A stretch of 64,000 bases of DNA from JBEKIK01 sp050013075 (lineage in GTDB: Bacteria; Planctomycetota; Planctomycetia; Pirellulales; Thermoguttaceae). The notes below the pieces were generated by a model. It was given only the letters and a program-made list of their open reading frames with translations, did no database searches and had not been told where the DNA came from. Location: contig JBEKFZ010000003.1 of NCBI GenBank assembly GCA_050013075.1, forward strand, positions 37,851-101,850, read 5' to 3'. Of the stretch, positions 27,083-35,520 are shown piece after piece (position 1 is the first letter of the stretch; every line of letters starts with the position of its first letter). The translations under genes were made by a program, and so were the position numbers.

Positions 27083-28027
27083 ATGGCTAAAATTCTGATT
27101 ACGGGTGGAGCGGGCTACGTGGGCGGGTACATGACCGACCTTTTAAGCCTAAACGGCGAGGATGTCACCGTCTACGACAACCTGATCTACGAAAGCAGAT
27201 TCCTCAAAAACGTCCGTTTTATTTACGGCGACATCCGCGACCGGGACAAACTCCGTAAAATCCTCCCCGAATTCGAGGTGGTAATCTGGTTGGCGGCCAT
27301 CGTCGGCGACGGCGCCTGCGCGGTCGACCCCTTCCTTACCCAGTCCATCAACGAAGACACCGTGAAATGGCTCGCCGACAACTACTCCGGCACGATCATT
27401 TTTACATCCACCTGCAGCGTGTACGGCATCAATAACGAATTGATCGACGAGAGTGCGCCGCCCAATCCGCTTTCCATGTACGCCATCACCAAGCTTGCCG
27501 CGGAGCAACATATCATGGCCAATCGCAAAGATTATTTGATCTTTCGGTTGGGTACGCTGTACGGGATGGGAGACGAACATTCCCGCATCCGCCTGGACCT
27601 GGTTACCAACGTACTTACCCAAAAGGCCGCCTTCGGCGAGCCATTGACCGTGTTCGGCGGCGATCAATGGCGGCCGCTGATGCACGTCCGCGACGTCGCC
27701 GAAGCCACGCTGTTCGGCCTGCGGAAAAAAGTGACGGGACTTTTCAACCTCTCCGCCGAAAACTACCGCATCCGCGAAATCGCCGAGAAAATCTGTAACA
27801 TCATTCCCAACACGCGCGTGGTCTTCCAGGACATGAAATTCGAAGACCAGCGGAACTATCGGGTTACGTCCGAGGCATATCGCAATCTCGGCTGGACGCC
27901 CAAACACACGATGGACGAAGGCATCCGCGAAATGTGCATGGTTATCAAGGAACAGCGGATCAAAAACCTCAGCGATCCCATTTATTACAACGCCCACTAT
28001 CTAAATGAAAGGCACAGCAGGTTATGA
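27083..28027 (+). CDS. NAD-dependent epimerase/dehydratase (extended SDR)
   Basis: A 314-residue extended SDR: ILITGGAGYVGGYMTDLL, YGDIRDRDKLR, WLAAIVGDGAC, FTSTCSVYGINNELIDE and the YAITK catalytic Tyr-Lys. GDQWRPLMHVRDVAEA is the usual C-terminal substrate block. It sits five bases after the 2-epimerase and overlaps the next gene by four bases. The precise reaction is not evident; it may act as a 4-epimerase or reductase in the same nucleotide-sugar branch. Confidence 0.78.
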   Translation: MAKILITGGAGYVGGYMTDLLSLNGEDVTVYDNLIYESRFLKNVRFIYGDIRDRDKLRKILPEFEVVIWLAAIVGDGACAVDPFLTQSINEDTVKWLADNYSGTIIFTSTCSVYGINNELIDESAPPNPLSMYAITKLAAEQHIMANRKDYLIFRLGTLYGMGDEHSRIRLDLVTNVLTQKAAFGEPLTVFGGDQWRPLMHVRDVAEATLFGLRKKVTGLFNLSAENYRIREIAEKICNIIPNTRVVFQDMKFEDQRNYRVTSEAYRNLGWTPKHTMDEGIREMCMVIKEQRIKNLSDPIYYNAHYLNERHSRL

Positions 28028-28449
28028 TGCCGGACGAACCAAAAATCCTCAATGGGGGCAAGGCCGTCGACGATCGGGGCTCGGTCTCGTTTGTCAACGA
28101 GTTCGATTTCGCCGGCGTAAAACGCTTCTATCAGGTCGAGAACCACCAGGCGGGGTTCATCCGCGCGTGGCACGGCCATCGAAAGGAAGGCAAGTATATT
28201 TACGTGGCGGCCGGAGCGGCCCTGGTGGGAGCGGTAAGCCTGGAAACCGAAAAAGTCTCCAAGTTCGTTCTTTCCGCCGATACGCCCAAAGTCCTTTGGG
28301 TGCCGCCCAATTACGCCAACGGCTTTATGAATCTCCGTGAAAATACCGTTGTCATATTCTTCTCCACGGCAACGGTGGAAGAAACCAAAGGCGATGATAT
28401 TCGCTTTCCTTACAATAAATGGGATATTTGGCAAAAGGATTACCGATGA
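28024..28449 (+). CDS. Cupin-fold sugar 3,5-epimerase-like protein
   Basis: A 141-residue single-domain cupin related to RmlC: DRGSVSFVNEFDF, RAWHGHRKEGKYIYVAAG with the characteristic His, and LWVPPNYANGFMNLRENTVV. The length is shorter than RmlC (~180). Its ATG overlaps the upstream stop, and its own stop overlaps the start of the reductase, so SDR-cupin-reductase are coupled. In FnlB/WbjC a reductase and a cupin are fused; here they are separate genes side by side, which supports the same chemistry but does not prove it. Confidence 0.75.
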   Translation: MMPDEPKILNGGKAVDDRGSVSFVNEFDFAGVKRFYQVENHQAGFIRAWHGHRKEGKYIYVAAGAALVGAVSLETEKVSKFVLSADTPKVLWVPPNYANGFMNLRENTVVIFFSTATVEETKGDDIRFPYNKWDIWQKDYR

Positions 28450-29255
28450 AAATCGCAGTTTTAGGCAGCACCGGCATGTTGGGCAACGCCGTGGGAAGTT
28501 ACTTCCTCCAGCACTACGGCGAGGATAATGTGTTTCTCTCATATCGCGACGCACAGGTGGCGTACGGCAAACGGCGGTTTGCATTTGACCCCTTGGTGCA
28601 GCCGCTAGAGGCGATTCCCAAGTGCGACGTGCTGATCAACTGCATCGGCGTGACAAAGCCATTCATGAAGAGCAGCGCCGTCAATGCCATCAAAATCAAC
28701 TCCTTGTTGCCCTGGCAACTGGCCGACTACTGTCAAGCCAACGGCATGCGGATGTTTCACATAACCACCGACTGCGTGTTCTCGGGCAAAGACGGCAACT
28801 ACACGGAAAAATCGCCCCACGACGCCCTGGACGACTACGGAAAATCAAAGTCCCTCGGCGAGCCGGATAATTGCATGGTCATTCGCACCAGCATCATCGG
28901 CGAGGAAATCCACAAAAATGCCTTCCTGATCGCCTGGGTCAAGAACCAGGCCGGCAAGGAAGCCAACGGATTCACCAACCATTTGTGGAACGGAGTGACC
29001 ACTAAACAGTACGCCAAAATACTCGACGCCATACTGGGCAACGATTGGTACCAAAACGGCCTGTTCCACGTCTTCTCCTCCACCAGCGTGAACAAGTACG
29101 AACTGGTCAAGCTAATCAGCGACCGGTTTCAACTGGGCGTGCGGGTCAAGCCCATCGAGGCCGATCCGCCCTGCGACCGAACGCTGTCCACGGTCAAGGA
29201 TCTATGCGGCAAACTGAACGTACCCAGCGTCGAGCGGCAAATCGAGGAACTGTAA
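28446..29255 (+). CDS. RmlD-like nucleotide-sugar reductase (SDR)
   Basis: A 269-residue SDR of the dTDP-4-dehydrorhamnose reductase group: KIAVLGSTGMLGNAVGSYF, LINCIGVTKPF, FHITTDCVFSGKDGNYTE and the YGKSKSLGE catalytic Tyr-Lys. NHLWNGVTTKQYAKIL is the typical substrate region. ATG 28446 overlaps the cupin stop; the frame could open at 28419 but would overlap further. A partner rmlA/rmlB is not in the window, so classical dTDP-rhamnose is not the obvious product. Confidence 0.8.
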   Translation: MKIAVLGSTGMLGNAVGSYFLQHYGEDNVFLSYRDAQVAYGKRRFAFDPLVQPLEAIPKCDVLINCIGVTKPFMKSSAVNAIKINSLLPWQLADYCQANGMRMFHITTDCVFSGKDGNYTEKSPHDALDDYGKSKSLGEPDNCMVIRTSIIGEEIHKNAFLIAWVKNQAGKEANGFTNHLWNGVTTKQYAKILDAILGNDWYQNGLFHVFSSTSVNKYELVKLISDRFQLGVRVKPIEADPPCDRTLSTVKDLCGKLNVPSVERQIEEL

Positions 29256-29290
29256 TTACAATTTTACGGACTATTAAAAGATAACGTCTT

Positions 29291-30571
29291 ATGCGGCTTC
29301 TGCTGTTGACCAATTACTTTCCGCCCGAAATCGGCACTGGACCGCACTTGATCCATGAACTAGGCGAGTCCCTGGCCAAATCGGGCCATGACATAACCGT
29401 GGTCACAGGCTTCCCGCGCTACAACGTTCCCGAAATGCCTGAAAAGTACCGCGGCCGCTTGCACTACCGGGAAAAGATGGACGGCATGGAGGTTTTGCGG
29501 ATCAATGCCTTGAATTTTTACGGCCAAAGCGTCCTTAGCCGCGGCCTGGTGCAACTGCTTGCCCCTCCGATGCTGGGCCTCCAGGCCATGCTTGCTTCCA
29601 AGCCGGATTTGGTATACGCCGTTTCGCCGCCCCTGTTGTTGGGCGTGATCGCCCGATTCGTGGCGGCGCGGTTTCGCGTTCCCTTGGTGGTCAACGTGCA
29701 GGATGTGTTTCCGCAGACGATGATTGATCTTGGCGTGCTAAAAAACCGAGCGCTTATTAAAATATTTGAGATGCTGGAGCGTTTTGTCTACCGCTCTGCC
29801 ACGGCGCTGACGGTAATGTCCGAGGGCAACCGGGAATTTGTCGTCAATCGCGGCGCCGCCCCGCAAAAAGTCCATATAGTCTTCAATTGGACCGACACCG
29901 ACGCCATCCAACCCGTGGAGCGGATGAACGACTTTCGCCGGGAACACGGCCTCGACGATCAGTTCGTGGTGCTTTTTGCCGGGACAATGGGCATCTCGCA
30001 AGGGCTGGAAGTGGTGGTCCAAGCCGCCCGTCAGCTTGCTGACGAACCGAATCTGTTGTTTTTGCTCATCGGCGACGGTATCGCCCGCGCGGGTATCGAA
30101 CGCGAAGCGGCGGGCTTGAAAAACGTGCGTTTCCTTCCCATGCAGCCCAAGGAAAAATACCCGCAAGTGCTGGCGGCCGCCGACGCCTGTCTGGTCACTC
30201 TGAAACCGGAAGTGCTTACGCACTCCGTTCCCTCGAAGATTTCCACGATCATGGCCGCCGGGCGGCCCATTTTGGCCAGTCTTCCCTTGCACAGCGACGC
30301 CCCGCGAATAATCGCCGCCGCGCAAGCGGGAATCGTCACCCCCGCCGCCGATTACATGCAATTGGCCGAGGCGGTGCGGGAACTGAAGCGCAATTCCGCC
30401 TTGGCCGCCCAACTGGGCGCCAACGGCCGGCGTTTCGCGGAAAAGTATTTTGCACGGCAAAACATCGTGAAACAATACATCGGCATTTTCCAGGAACTCA
30501 TCGATCGGCACAAACCAGGTCGAGGAAGCAAAAACACGTTCTCTGAAAAAGGCAAAGAGATGCACCCATGA
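29291..30571 (+). CDS. GT4 glycosyltransferase, WbuB-like
   Basis: A 426-residue GT-B enzyme starting LLLTNYFPPEIGTGPHLIHEL, then VVTGFPRYNVPEMPEKYRGR and VNVQDVFPQTMIDLGVLKN, a set of motifs shared with WbuB and other presumed L-fucosamine transferases. The C-terminal domain has VLFAGTMGISQGLEVVVQAA, VRFLPMQPKEKYPQVLAAAD and a VPSKISTIMAAGRPI donor site. It follows the nucleotide-sugar genes at 25993-29255 and supports the L-FucNAc-like reading of them. Its stop overlaps the GNAT start. Confidence 0.82.
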   Translation: MRLLLLTNYFPPEIGTGPHLIHELGESLAKSGHDITVVTGFPRYNVPEMPEKYRGRLHYREKMDGMEVLRINALNFYGQSVLSRGLVQLLAPPMLGLQAMLASKPDLVYAVSPPLLLGVIARFVAARFRVPLVVNVQDVFPQTMIDLGVLKNRALIKIFEMLERFVYRSATALTVMSEGNREFVVNRGAAPQKVHIVFNWTDTDAIQPVERMNDFRREHGLDDQFVVLFAGTMGISQGLEVVVQAARQLADEPNLLFLLIGDGIARAGIEREAAGLKNVRFLPMQPKEKYPQVLAAADACLVTLKPEVLTHSVPSKISTIMAAGRPILASLPLHSDAPRIIAAAQAGIVTPAADYMQLAEAVRELKRNSALAAQLGANGRRFAEKYFARQNIVKQYIGIFQELIDRHKPGRGSKNTFSEKGKEMHP

Positions 30572-31185
30572 ATTACCGGCTGGCAACCTTCCGCGACGCC
30601 AGGGAACTGGCCGGCATCCACGACGTATGTTCGCGCGATCAGCCCGGCGGTTTTATGTTTCAACTTGGGCCGCGTTTTCTCAAAAAATACTATCAATTGT
30701 TTCTTCAGGAATACAAGGCGGTTATATTGTGCGGATTGGACGAGGAGGGCAAAATCGTGGGCTTTGTTTCCGGAACCCTCGATGCCGCCGAAAGCGTTCG
30801 CAACCTGCGGAAGCACAAAATCAAATTATTATTGGCCGCTTTTGCCGCCGTGTTGCGTCGGCCTAAACTCCTGGCAGGCATATTATCCCGGTATGCCTCG
30901 ATCTCCCGGCGCGCCGATCAAGAAGAATACATGATTAGTTCCGGCGCACGCTGCACTTGTTGGGCGGTCCTGCCCGAAGCACGCGCCAACATGGGCGCAG
31001 TGACCTTGTTGCGCACTTGGTTGGCAATCATGCGCGTGCTGCAAGCCGGCGCAATCCGCATGGAAGTGGACCGGGATAATACACGCAGCGAAATGGTTCA
31101 CCGGCTGCTTGGCGGGAGATTGGTCCGCGAATATCAAACCCCCAACGGGCGGCCGCGCGTGCTCATGGAATATCCCGACCAATAA
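30568..31185 (+). CDS. GNAT family N-acetyltransferase
   Basis: A 205-residue GNAT-fold protein: YRLATFRDARELAGIHDVCS at the start, GKIVGFVSGTLDAAE for strand 4, CTCWAVLPEARANMGAVTLL in place of the usual R/Q-x-x-G-x-G/A pyrophosphate loop, and RMEVDRDNTRSEMVHRLLGG near the end. Coupled to the GT4 upstream by a four-base overlap. The acceptor is unknown; N-acylation of an amino sugar made by the DegT enzymes is plausible. Confidence 0.72.
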   Translation: MNYRLATFRDARELAGIHDVCSRDQPGGFMFQLGPRFLKKYYQLFLQEYKAVILCGLDEEGKIVGFVSGTLDAAESVRNLRKHKIKLLLAAFAAVLRRPKLLAGILSRYASISRRADQEEYMISSGARCTCWAVLPEARANMGAVTLLRTWLAIMRVLQAGAIRMEVDRDNTRSEMVHRLLGGRLVREYQTPNGRPRVLMEYPDQ

Positions 31186-31194
31186 TATCTACCC

Positions 31195-33390
31195 ATGGAA
31201 TTGGAAAAAACTTCCATCCGCTTGCATCACGTGGGCATCGTAGTCCCCAATCGAGAACGAGTCGACATGCTCGTTGACCTTTTGGGAATACCCGTGCATC
31301 ATGAGCAATACGTTCGAGATTATGAGGCTGATTGCATCTTTGTCGGCCGCACGGGGACGTATTTGGAGTTTATTGTTCCCAGGGGCGGAAAGCTAAGCGA
31401 GTTCAATCGGGGATTGGGCGGGCTGCACCACATTGCCCTGGAGGTTCAAGACCTGTCCGCCTTGACCCGCTATCTGCAATCGCGAGGTATTCGCCTGCTC
31501 GAACCTAGCTCCGTGCCGGCGGGCGACATGCGGATTAATTTTCTCCCCCCGGTTTACACCCGCGGCATTACCGTGGAGTTCGTCCAAGTCGCTCAAGCCT
31601 CCGGTATCGCCGCCCCGTCAAGTGCCGAGGGTGATATTCCATCCCGGAGCGCAGGAAACGCATCGACAAGGATGAAACTTGCTCAAGCCCTGGCGGTGAT
31701 CCAAAAAATGCCTCCGCCGCGCGAAGGCGATTATAATATCTTTTTGGTCTGCGGATTCATGCCTTTGCATCTTCAGACTTTTTTAACCGCGCATTTGGGA
31801 TTGCTGATGGGGAACCGCCCGATCGCCATGCGATGCGGTCTTTACGGCGATCTGGCCGGCAATCTGGATCGCGCGGCTGAAGAAAAATGCGACGCTGTTG
31901 CGGTCGCGCTGGAATGGTCCGATCTGGATCCACGGTTGGGTTATCGCCACGCCGCCGGATGGCGATTGGAACAAATCGCGGACATTGTCCAAACCGCGAC
32001 GCAACAGATGGAGAGGTTGCGGATCGGCATTGCGCGGATTGCCCGGCAAAAGCTCCTGGCGCTGGTCCTTCCCTCTTTGCCGCTGCCTCCCTTGTTCCTT
32101 GCGCCTCTGGTCCGGGGCGACTCGGCGGCGCTTCGGCTCGAAGCCGCAATTTTACAGTGTGCCTCGGCCCTGGCGGCCGAGCCGCTCCTTCGCGTGTTGA
32201 ATCCAACGTCGCTCGATCGGCTCTCGCCCACCGGTGATCGGCTCGATTTGGCCTCCGAATTACGGTCTGGATTTCCCTATACATTATCGCACGCCTCCGC
32301 GCTCGGCCAATTGCTGGCCGAGTTGCTCCTGCCTGCTGGACCTAAAAAAGGGATCATAACCGATTTGGATAATACCCTCTGGAACGGAATCCTCGGCGAA
32401 GACGGCATTGAGGGCATATCCTGGGATTTGGACCGGAAAACCTACGGCCATGCCTTGTATCAAGGCCTGTTGGCTTCCCTGGCCGACTCCGGAGTCCTAT
32501 TGGGAGTGGCCAGCAAAAACGATCCGGAACTGGCGGCTCGCGCATTGCGGCGCGAGGATTTGCTAATTCCGGCCGAGATGTTGTTTCCGGTTGAAGTATC
32601 CTGGGGTGCGAAATCGGAGGCGGTTCGCCGCATCCTTCAAGCCTGGAACGTCGGCCCGGAGAGCGTGGTCTTTATCGACGACAGTCCGCTGGAAGTGGCC
32701 GAGGTTGCGGCCGCTTTTCCGGCCATGGATTGCCGGATTTTCCCGACTGACAACGAACGCGCCTTGGGCGATTTGTTGCTGGAATTGCGCAACCTTTTCG
32801 GAAAATCGGCCGTGACCGAAGAAGATCGCATTCGCCTGGGCAGTCTCCGCGCCGCCGATGGCATGGCGGCAGCCGCCGCGCAAACGACGCCGGACGATTT
32901 TCTCGCCGGCCTGGAAGCGGAAATCATCCTGCAAATCAATCAACCCGACCAACGCGCCTTCGAACTGATCAACAAAACCAATCAATTCAACCTTAACGGA
33001 AAACGCATAAGCGAAACCCAATGGAAAGCTCGCTGCGAAGACCCCGATCATTTTCTTGTCGCCGTCGCCTATCAAAACAAATTCGGGCCCTTGGGCACAA
33101 TTAGCGTGGTTGGAGGTATCCGCCGCGGGGACGAATTGCTGGTGGATATTTGGGTGCTGAGTTGCCGGGCGTTCTCGCGCCGCATCGAACACCAGGTTTT
33201 GCGGGAACTCTTCGCTCGTTTCGGCGTCGAGTCGATCAATTTGGATTTTTTGCCCACTGAACGCAACGGGCCGCTTAAAGAATTTCTTGCCCGGATTTCG
33301 GCCGAGGCGCCGCACCCTTCGCTCCGCCTCACGAAGGCCGTATTCCTGGAAAATTGTCCAAACTTGTATGCAAAGGTCAGTCAACGATGA
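31195..33390 (+). CDS. VOC-FkbH fusion: glyoxalase-fold domain joined to HAD-IIIC glyceryl-ACP synthase-like enzyme
   Basis: A 731-residue multidomain protein. Residues ~8-135 are a VOC (glyoxalase/methylmalonyl-CoA epimerase-like) domain: LHHVGIVVPNRERVDMLVDL, YLEFIVPRG and HHIALEVQDLSAL. Residues ~160-370 resemble the N-terminal SGNH-like part of FkbH proteins. The HAD core has TDLDNTLWNGILGEDG with nucleophile Asp390 and Asp392, and FIDDSPLEVAEV. FELINKTNQFNLNGKR opens the GNAT-like C-terminus. FkbH enzymes take 1,3-bisphosphoglycerate and load a glyceryl group onto an ACP; an ACP overlaps the stop. The VOC fusion is unusual and may epimerise or tailor the acyl-ACP (inference). Confidence 0.85.
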   Translation: MELEKTSIRLHHVGIVVPNRERVDMLVDLLGIPVHHEQYVRDYEADCIFVGRTGTYLEFIVPRGGKLSEFNRGLGGLHHIALEVQDLSALTRYLQSRGIRLLEPSSVPAGDMRINFLPPVYTRGITVEFVQVAQASGIAAPSSAEGDIPSRSAGNASTRMKLAQALAVIQKMPPPREGDYNIFLVCGFMPLHLQTFLTAHLGLLMGNRPIAMRCGLYGDLAGNLDRAAEEKCDAVAVALEWSDLDPRLGYRHAAGWRLEQIADIVQTATQQMERLRIGIARIARQKLLALVLPSLPLPPLFLAPLVRGDSAALRLEAAILQCASALAAEPLLRVLNPTSLDRLSPTGDRLDLASELRSGFPYTLSHASALGQLLAELLLPAGPKKGIITDLDNTLWNGILGEDGIEGISWDLDRKTYGHALYQGLLASLADSGVLLGVASKNDPELAARALRREDLLIPAEMLFPVEVSWGAKSEAVRRILQAWNVGPESVVFIDDSPLEVAEVAAAFPAMDCRIFPTDNERALGDLLLELRNLFGKSAVTEEDRIRLGSLRAADGMAAAAAQTTPDDFLAGLEAEIILQINQPDQRAFELINKTNQFNLNGKRISETQWKARCEDPDHFLVAVAYQNKFGPLGTISVVGGIRRGDELLVDIWVLSCRAFSRRIEHQVLRELFARFGVESINLDFLPTERNGPLKEFLARISAEAPHPSLRLTKAVFLENCPNLYAKVSQR

Positions 33391-33629
33391 ATGATATTCC
33401 ACGGCGTCTTGCCAAATGTTTCGCCGCGGCTTTTCCGCAGCTTGCCCCGGAGCGGATTCCCCAAGCCTCGACCGAGTCGATCCCGCAATGGGATTCCCTG
33501 GCCTTGGTCGTGCTCACCAGCCTGGTTGAAGAGGAATTTAAAATTCAGATATCGCCCAACGATTTGGATTATTTCGTCTCCTACGAACGGATCCTCGCGT
33601 ATTTACAAAAAAATGTGGTTGTTCCGTGA
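33387..33629 (+). CDS. Acyl carrier protein (ACP-2, partner of the VOC-FkbH fusion)
   Basis: An 80-residue ACP with IPQWDSLALVVLTSL holding the phosphopantetheine Ser. ATG 33387 overlaps the stop of the VOC-FkbH gene, and the stop overlaps the GTG of the sugar transferase, so three genes are coupled. It would carry a glyceryl-type unit if the FkbH assignment is right. Confidence 0.85.
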   Translation: MNDIPRRLAKCFAAAFPQLAPERIPQASTESIPQWDSLALVVLTSLVEEEFKIQISPNDLDYFVSYERILAYLQKNVVVP

Positions 33630-34249
33630 TTCGTTCCATGTTCAAACGCGCATTCGATTTCATTGCCGCGGCGATCGGACTGGTGTTGATCTCGCCGGTA
33701 TTGGTCGTGGTAGCCGCGCTGATCAAATGCGAAACGGCGGGGCCGGTCATTTTCAGGCAAGAGCGCGTGGGCAAGCGATTTCGGCATTTTTTCGTTTACA
33801 AGTTCCGCACGATGAAACAAGACGCGCCTCGGCTGGGCGGGCAGATCACCTTCGGCGACGATCCGCGCATCACCCGGGTGGGCCGCTTCTTGCGAAAAAC
33901 AAAAATTGACGAACTCCCTCAACTGTTTAACGTGCTGAAAGGCGATATGAGCCTGGTCGGCCCCCGGCCGGAAGTGCCGCGTTACGTGGATATGTTTCGC
34001 GAAGATTACGCGGTCATTCTCCAGGTTCGCCCGGGCATCACCGACCTGGCTTCGATTAAATATCGCGATGAGGCTGAGATCCTCGGGCGGGCCGAAAATC
34101 CCGAGGAAGAATACGTTAAACGAGTTTTGCCTGAAAAAATTCGCTATGCGAAACAGTACGTCGATAAAGCCTCGTTATTGCTGGACTTCAGGATCATTCT
34201 TCAGACGATAGCGCGATTATTCGTGGATAAGGTGCATTCTCCTTATTGA
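33626..34249 (+). CDS. Initiating sugar-phosphate transferase (PglC/WcaJ C-terminal type)
   Basis: A 207-residue bacterial sugar transferase with one N-terminal membrane helix (KRAFDFIAAAIGLVLISPVL), GPVIFRQERVGKRFRHFFVYKFRTM, TRVGRFLRKTKIDELPQLFN and GDMSLVGPRPEVPRYV. The size matches the small monotopic PglC class rather than the large WbaP class. It links the first sugar phosphate to undecaprenyl phosphate and so starts repeat-unit assembly. GTG 33626 overlaps the ACP-2 stop. It is the only initiating transferase in the window. The following DegT enzyme suggests a 4-amino-4-deoxy sugar such as bacillosamine as substrate. Confidence 0.88.
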   Translation: MIRSMFKRAFDFIAAAIGLVLISPVLVVVAALIKCETAGPVIFRQERVGKRFRHFFVYKFRTMKQDAPRLGGQITFGDDPRITRVGRFLRKTKIDELPQLFNVLKGDMSLVGPRPEVPRYVDMFREDYAVILQVRPGITDLASIKYRDEAEILGRAENPEEEYVKRVLPEKIRYAKQYVDKASLLLDFRIILQTIARLFVDKVHSPY

Positions 34250-35490
34250 ATTGGCATAAGGAATATCGAGATATATTACCGCAAATGAACGTTCCATTTT
34301 TTCGACCGTCGCTGACCGAAGCCGAAATTGACGAGGTCGTGGCCTGCCTTCGATCCGGATGGCTGACGACCGGCCCCCGAGTCAAGCAATTTGAAACCGA
34401 TCTGGCCCGGGCCGTCGGGGCGAAACACGCCATAGCGGTGAATTCCTGCACCGCCGCCCTGCACCTGGCCGTGGAGGCCTTGGGTCTGGGGCCGGGCAGC
34501 GCGGTGCTGGTGCCGGCCATGACCTTCGCCGCCACCGCCGAAGTAGTGCGGTATATGGGCGCGGTGCCGCTTCTGGCCGATTGCGACCCGGTGACACTGA
34601 ATCTGGACCTTGCCGACGCCGTGAGGAAAATCGACGACCTCCGCGCCGGCCGAACGCCGCTGGATCGGAACTTGAAGGTGGTGGGCATCATCCCGGTCCA
34701 CGTCGGCGGGCTGATGATGGACATGAACGCGGTCAATGCCTTCGCCGAGGAGCGCGGCCTATGGGTGGTCGAGGATGCCGCGCACGCCCTGCCGGCTGCC
34801 TTCCGCCGAGGACCTCACGCTCCCTGGCAACGCAGCGGCGAGAATACCGCGGCCGTCACCTGCTTCTCGTTTTACGCCAATAAAACCATTACCACCGGCG
34901 AAGGCGGCATGGCCGTGACCGACGACGAACGTTTGGCCCTAAGAATGCAACAAATGTCGCTTCACGGCCTCTCGCATGATGCCTGGAAACGCTACGCCGG
35001 AAGCAGTTCCTGGGACTATCGCATCATTGCCCCGGGCTACAAATACAATTTCACCGACATTGCCGCGGCCATCGGAATACATCAACTTCGCCGCGCCGAG
35101 GAGATGCGCATCCAACGGGAGGTTATCGCACGTCGCTTTCTCAGAGATCTTGCCGATTTGGAACAACTTGACCTTCCCCCCAATCCGCCCGATCGCATCC
35201 ACTCCTGGCATCTGTTTCCCATCCGTTTGCGATTGGAACGGACGGCCCTGAACCGCAACGATTTCGTCGAAGCCTTGCGCGAAAACGGCGTGGGCTGTTC
35301 GGTGCATTGGCGTCCCTTGCATTTACATCCGTATTATCAGGAGAATTTCGGCTGGAAAGCGGAACACCTGCCGGCGGCGTCGCAAGTGTGGGAACGGCTA
35401 ATCAGCCTGCCCATTTTCCCGGGCATGCGAGAAGATGAGCAACAACACGTGATTCATGTCGTCCGCCGACTGTGCACTAGCTCAAAATAG
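34246..35490 (+). CDS. DegT/DnrJ/EryC1 sugar aminotransferase
   Basis: A 414-residue PLP enzyme: CLRSGWLTTGPRVKQFETDL, VNSCTAALHLAVEALGLG, VVEDAAHALPAAFRR with the cofactor Asp, and YANKTITTGEGGMAV with the Schiff-base Lys213. TTG 34246 overlaps the PglC stop; ATG 34285 is possible. A C4 aminotransferase beside a PglC-like enzyme recalls the bacillosamine pathway, but no retaining 4,6-dehydratase (PglF) is in the window, so the keto sugar must come from elsewhere or from PseB. Confidence 0.85.
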   Translation: MNWHKEYRDILPQMNVPFFRPSLTEAEIDEVVACLRSGWLTTGPRVKQFETDLARAVGAKHAIAVNSCTAALHLAVEALGLGPGSAVLVPAMTFAATAEVVRYMGAVPLLADCDPVTLNLDLADAVRKIDDLRAGRTPLDRNLKVVGIIPVHVGGLMMDMNAVNAFAEERGLWVVEDAAHALPAAFRRGPHAPWQRSGENTAAVTCFSFYANKTITTGEGGMAVTDDERLALRMQQMSLHGLSHDAWKRYAGSSSWDYRIIAPGYKYNFTDIAAAIGIHQLRRAEEMRIQREVIARRFLRDLADLEQLDLPPNPPDRIHSWHLFPIRLRLERTALNRNDFVEALRENGVGCSVHWRPLHLHPYYQENFGWKAEHLPAASQVWERLISLPIFPGMREDEQQHVIHVVRRLCTSSK

Positions 35491-35520
35491 ACGTCAGTTA
35501 ATGACCGATGGAGTAATAAA

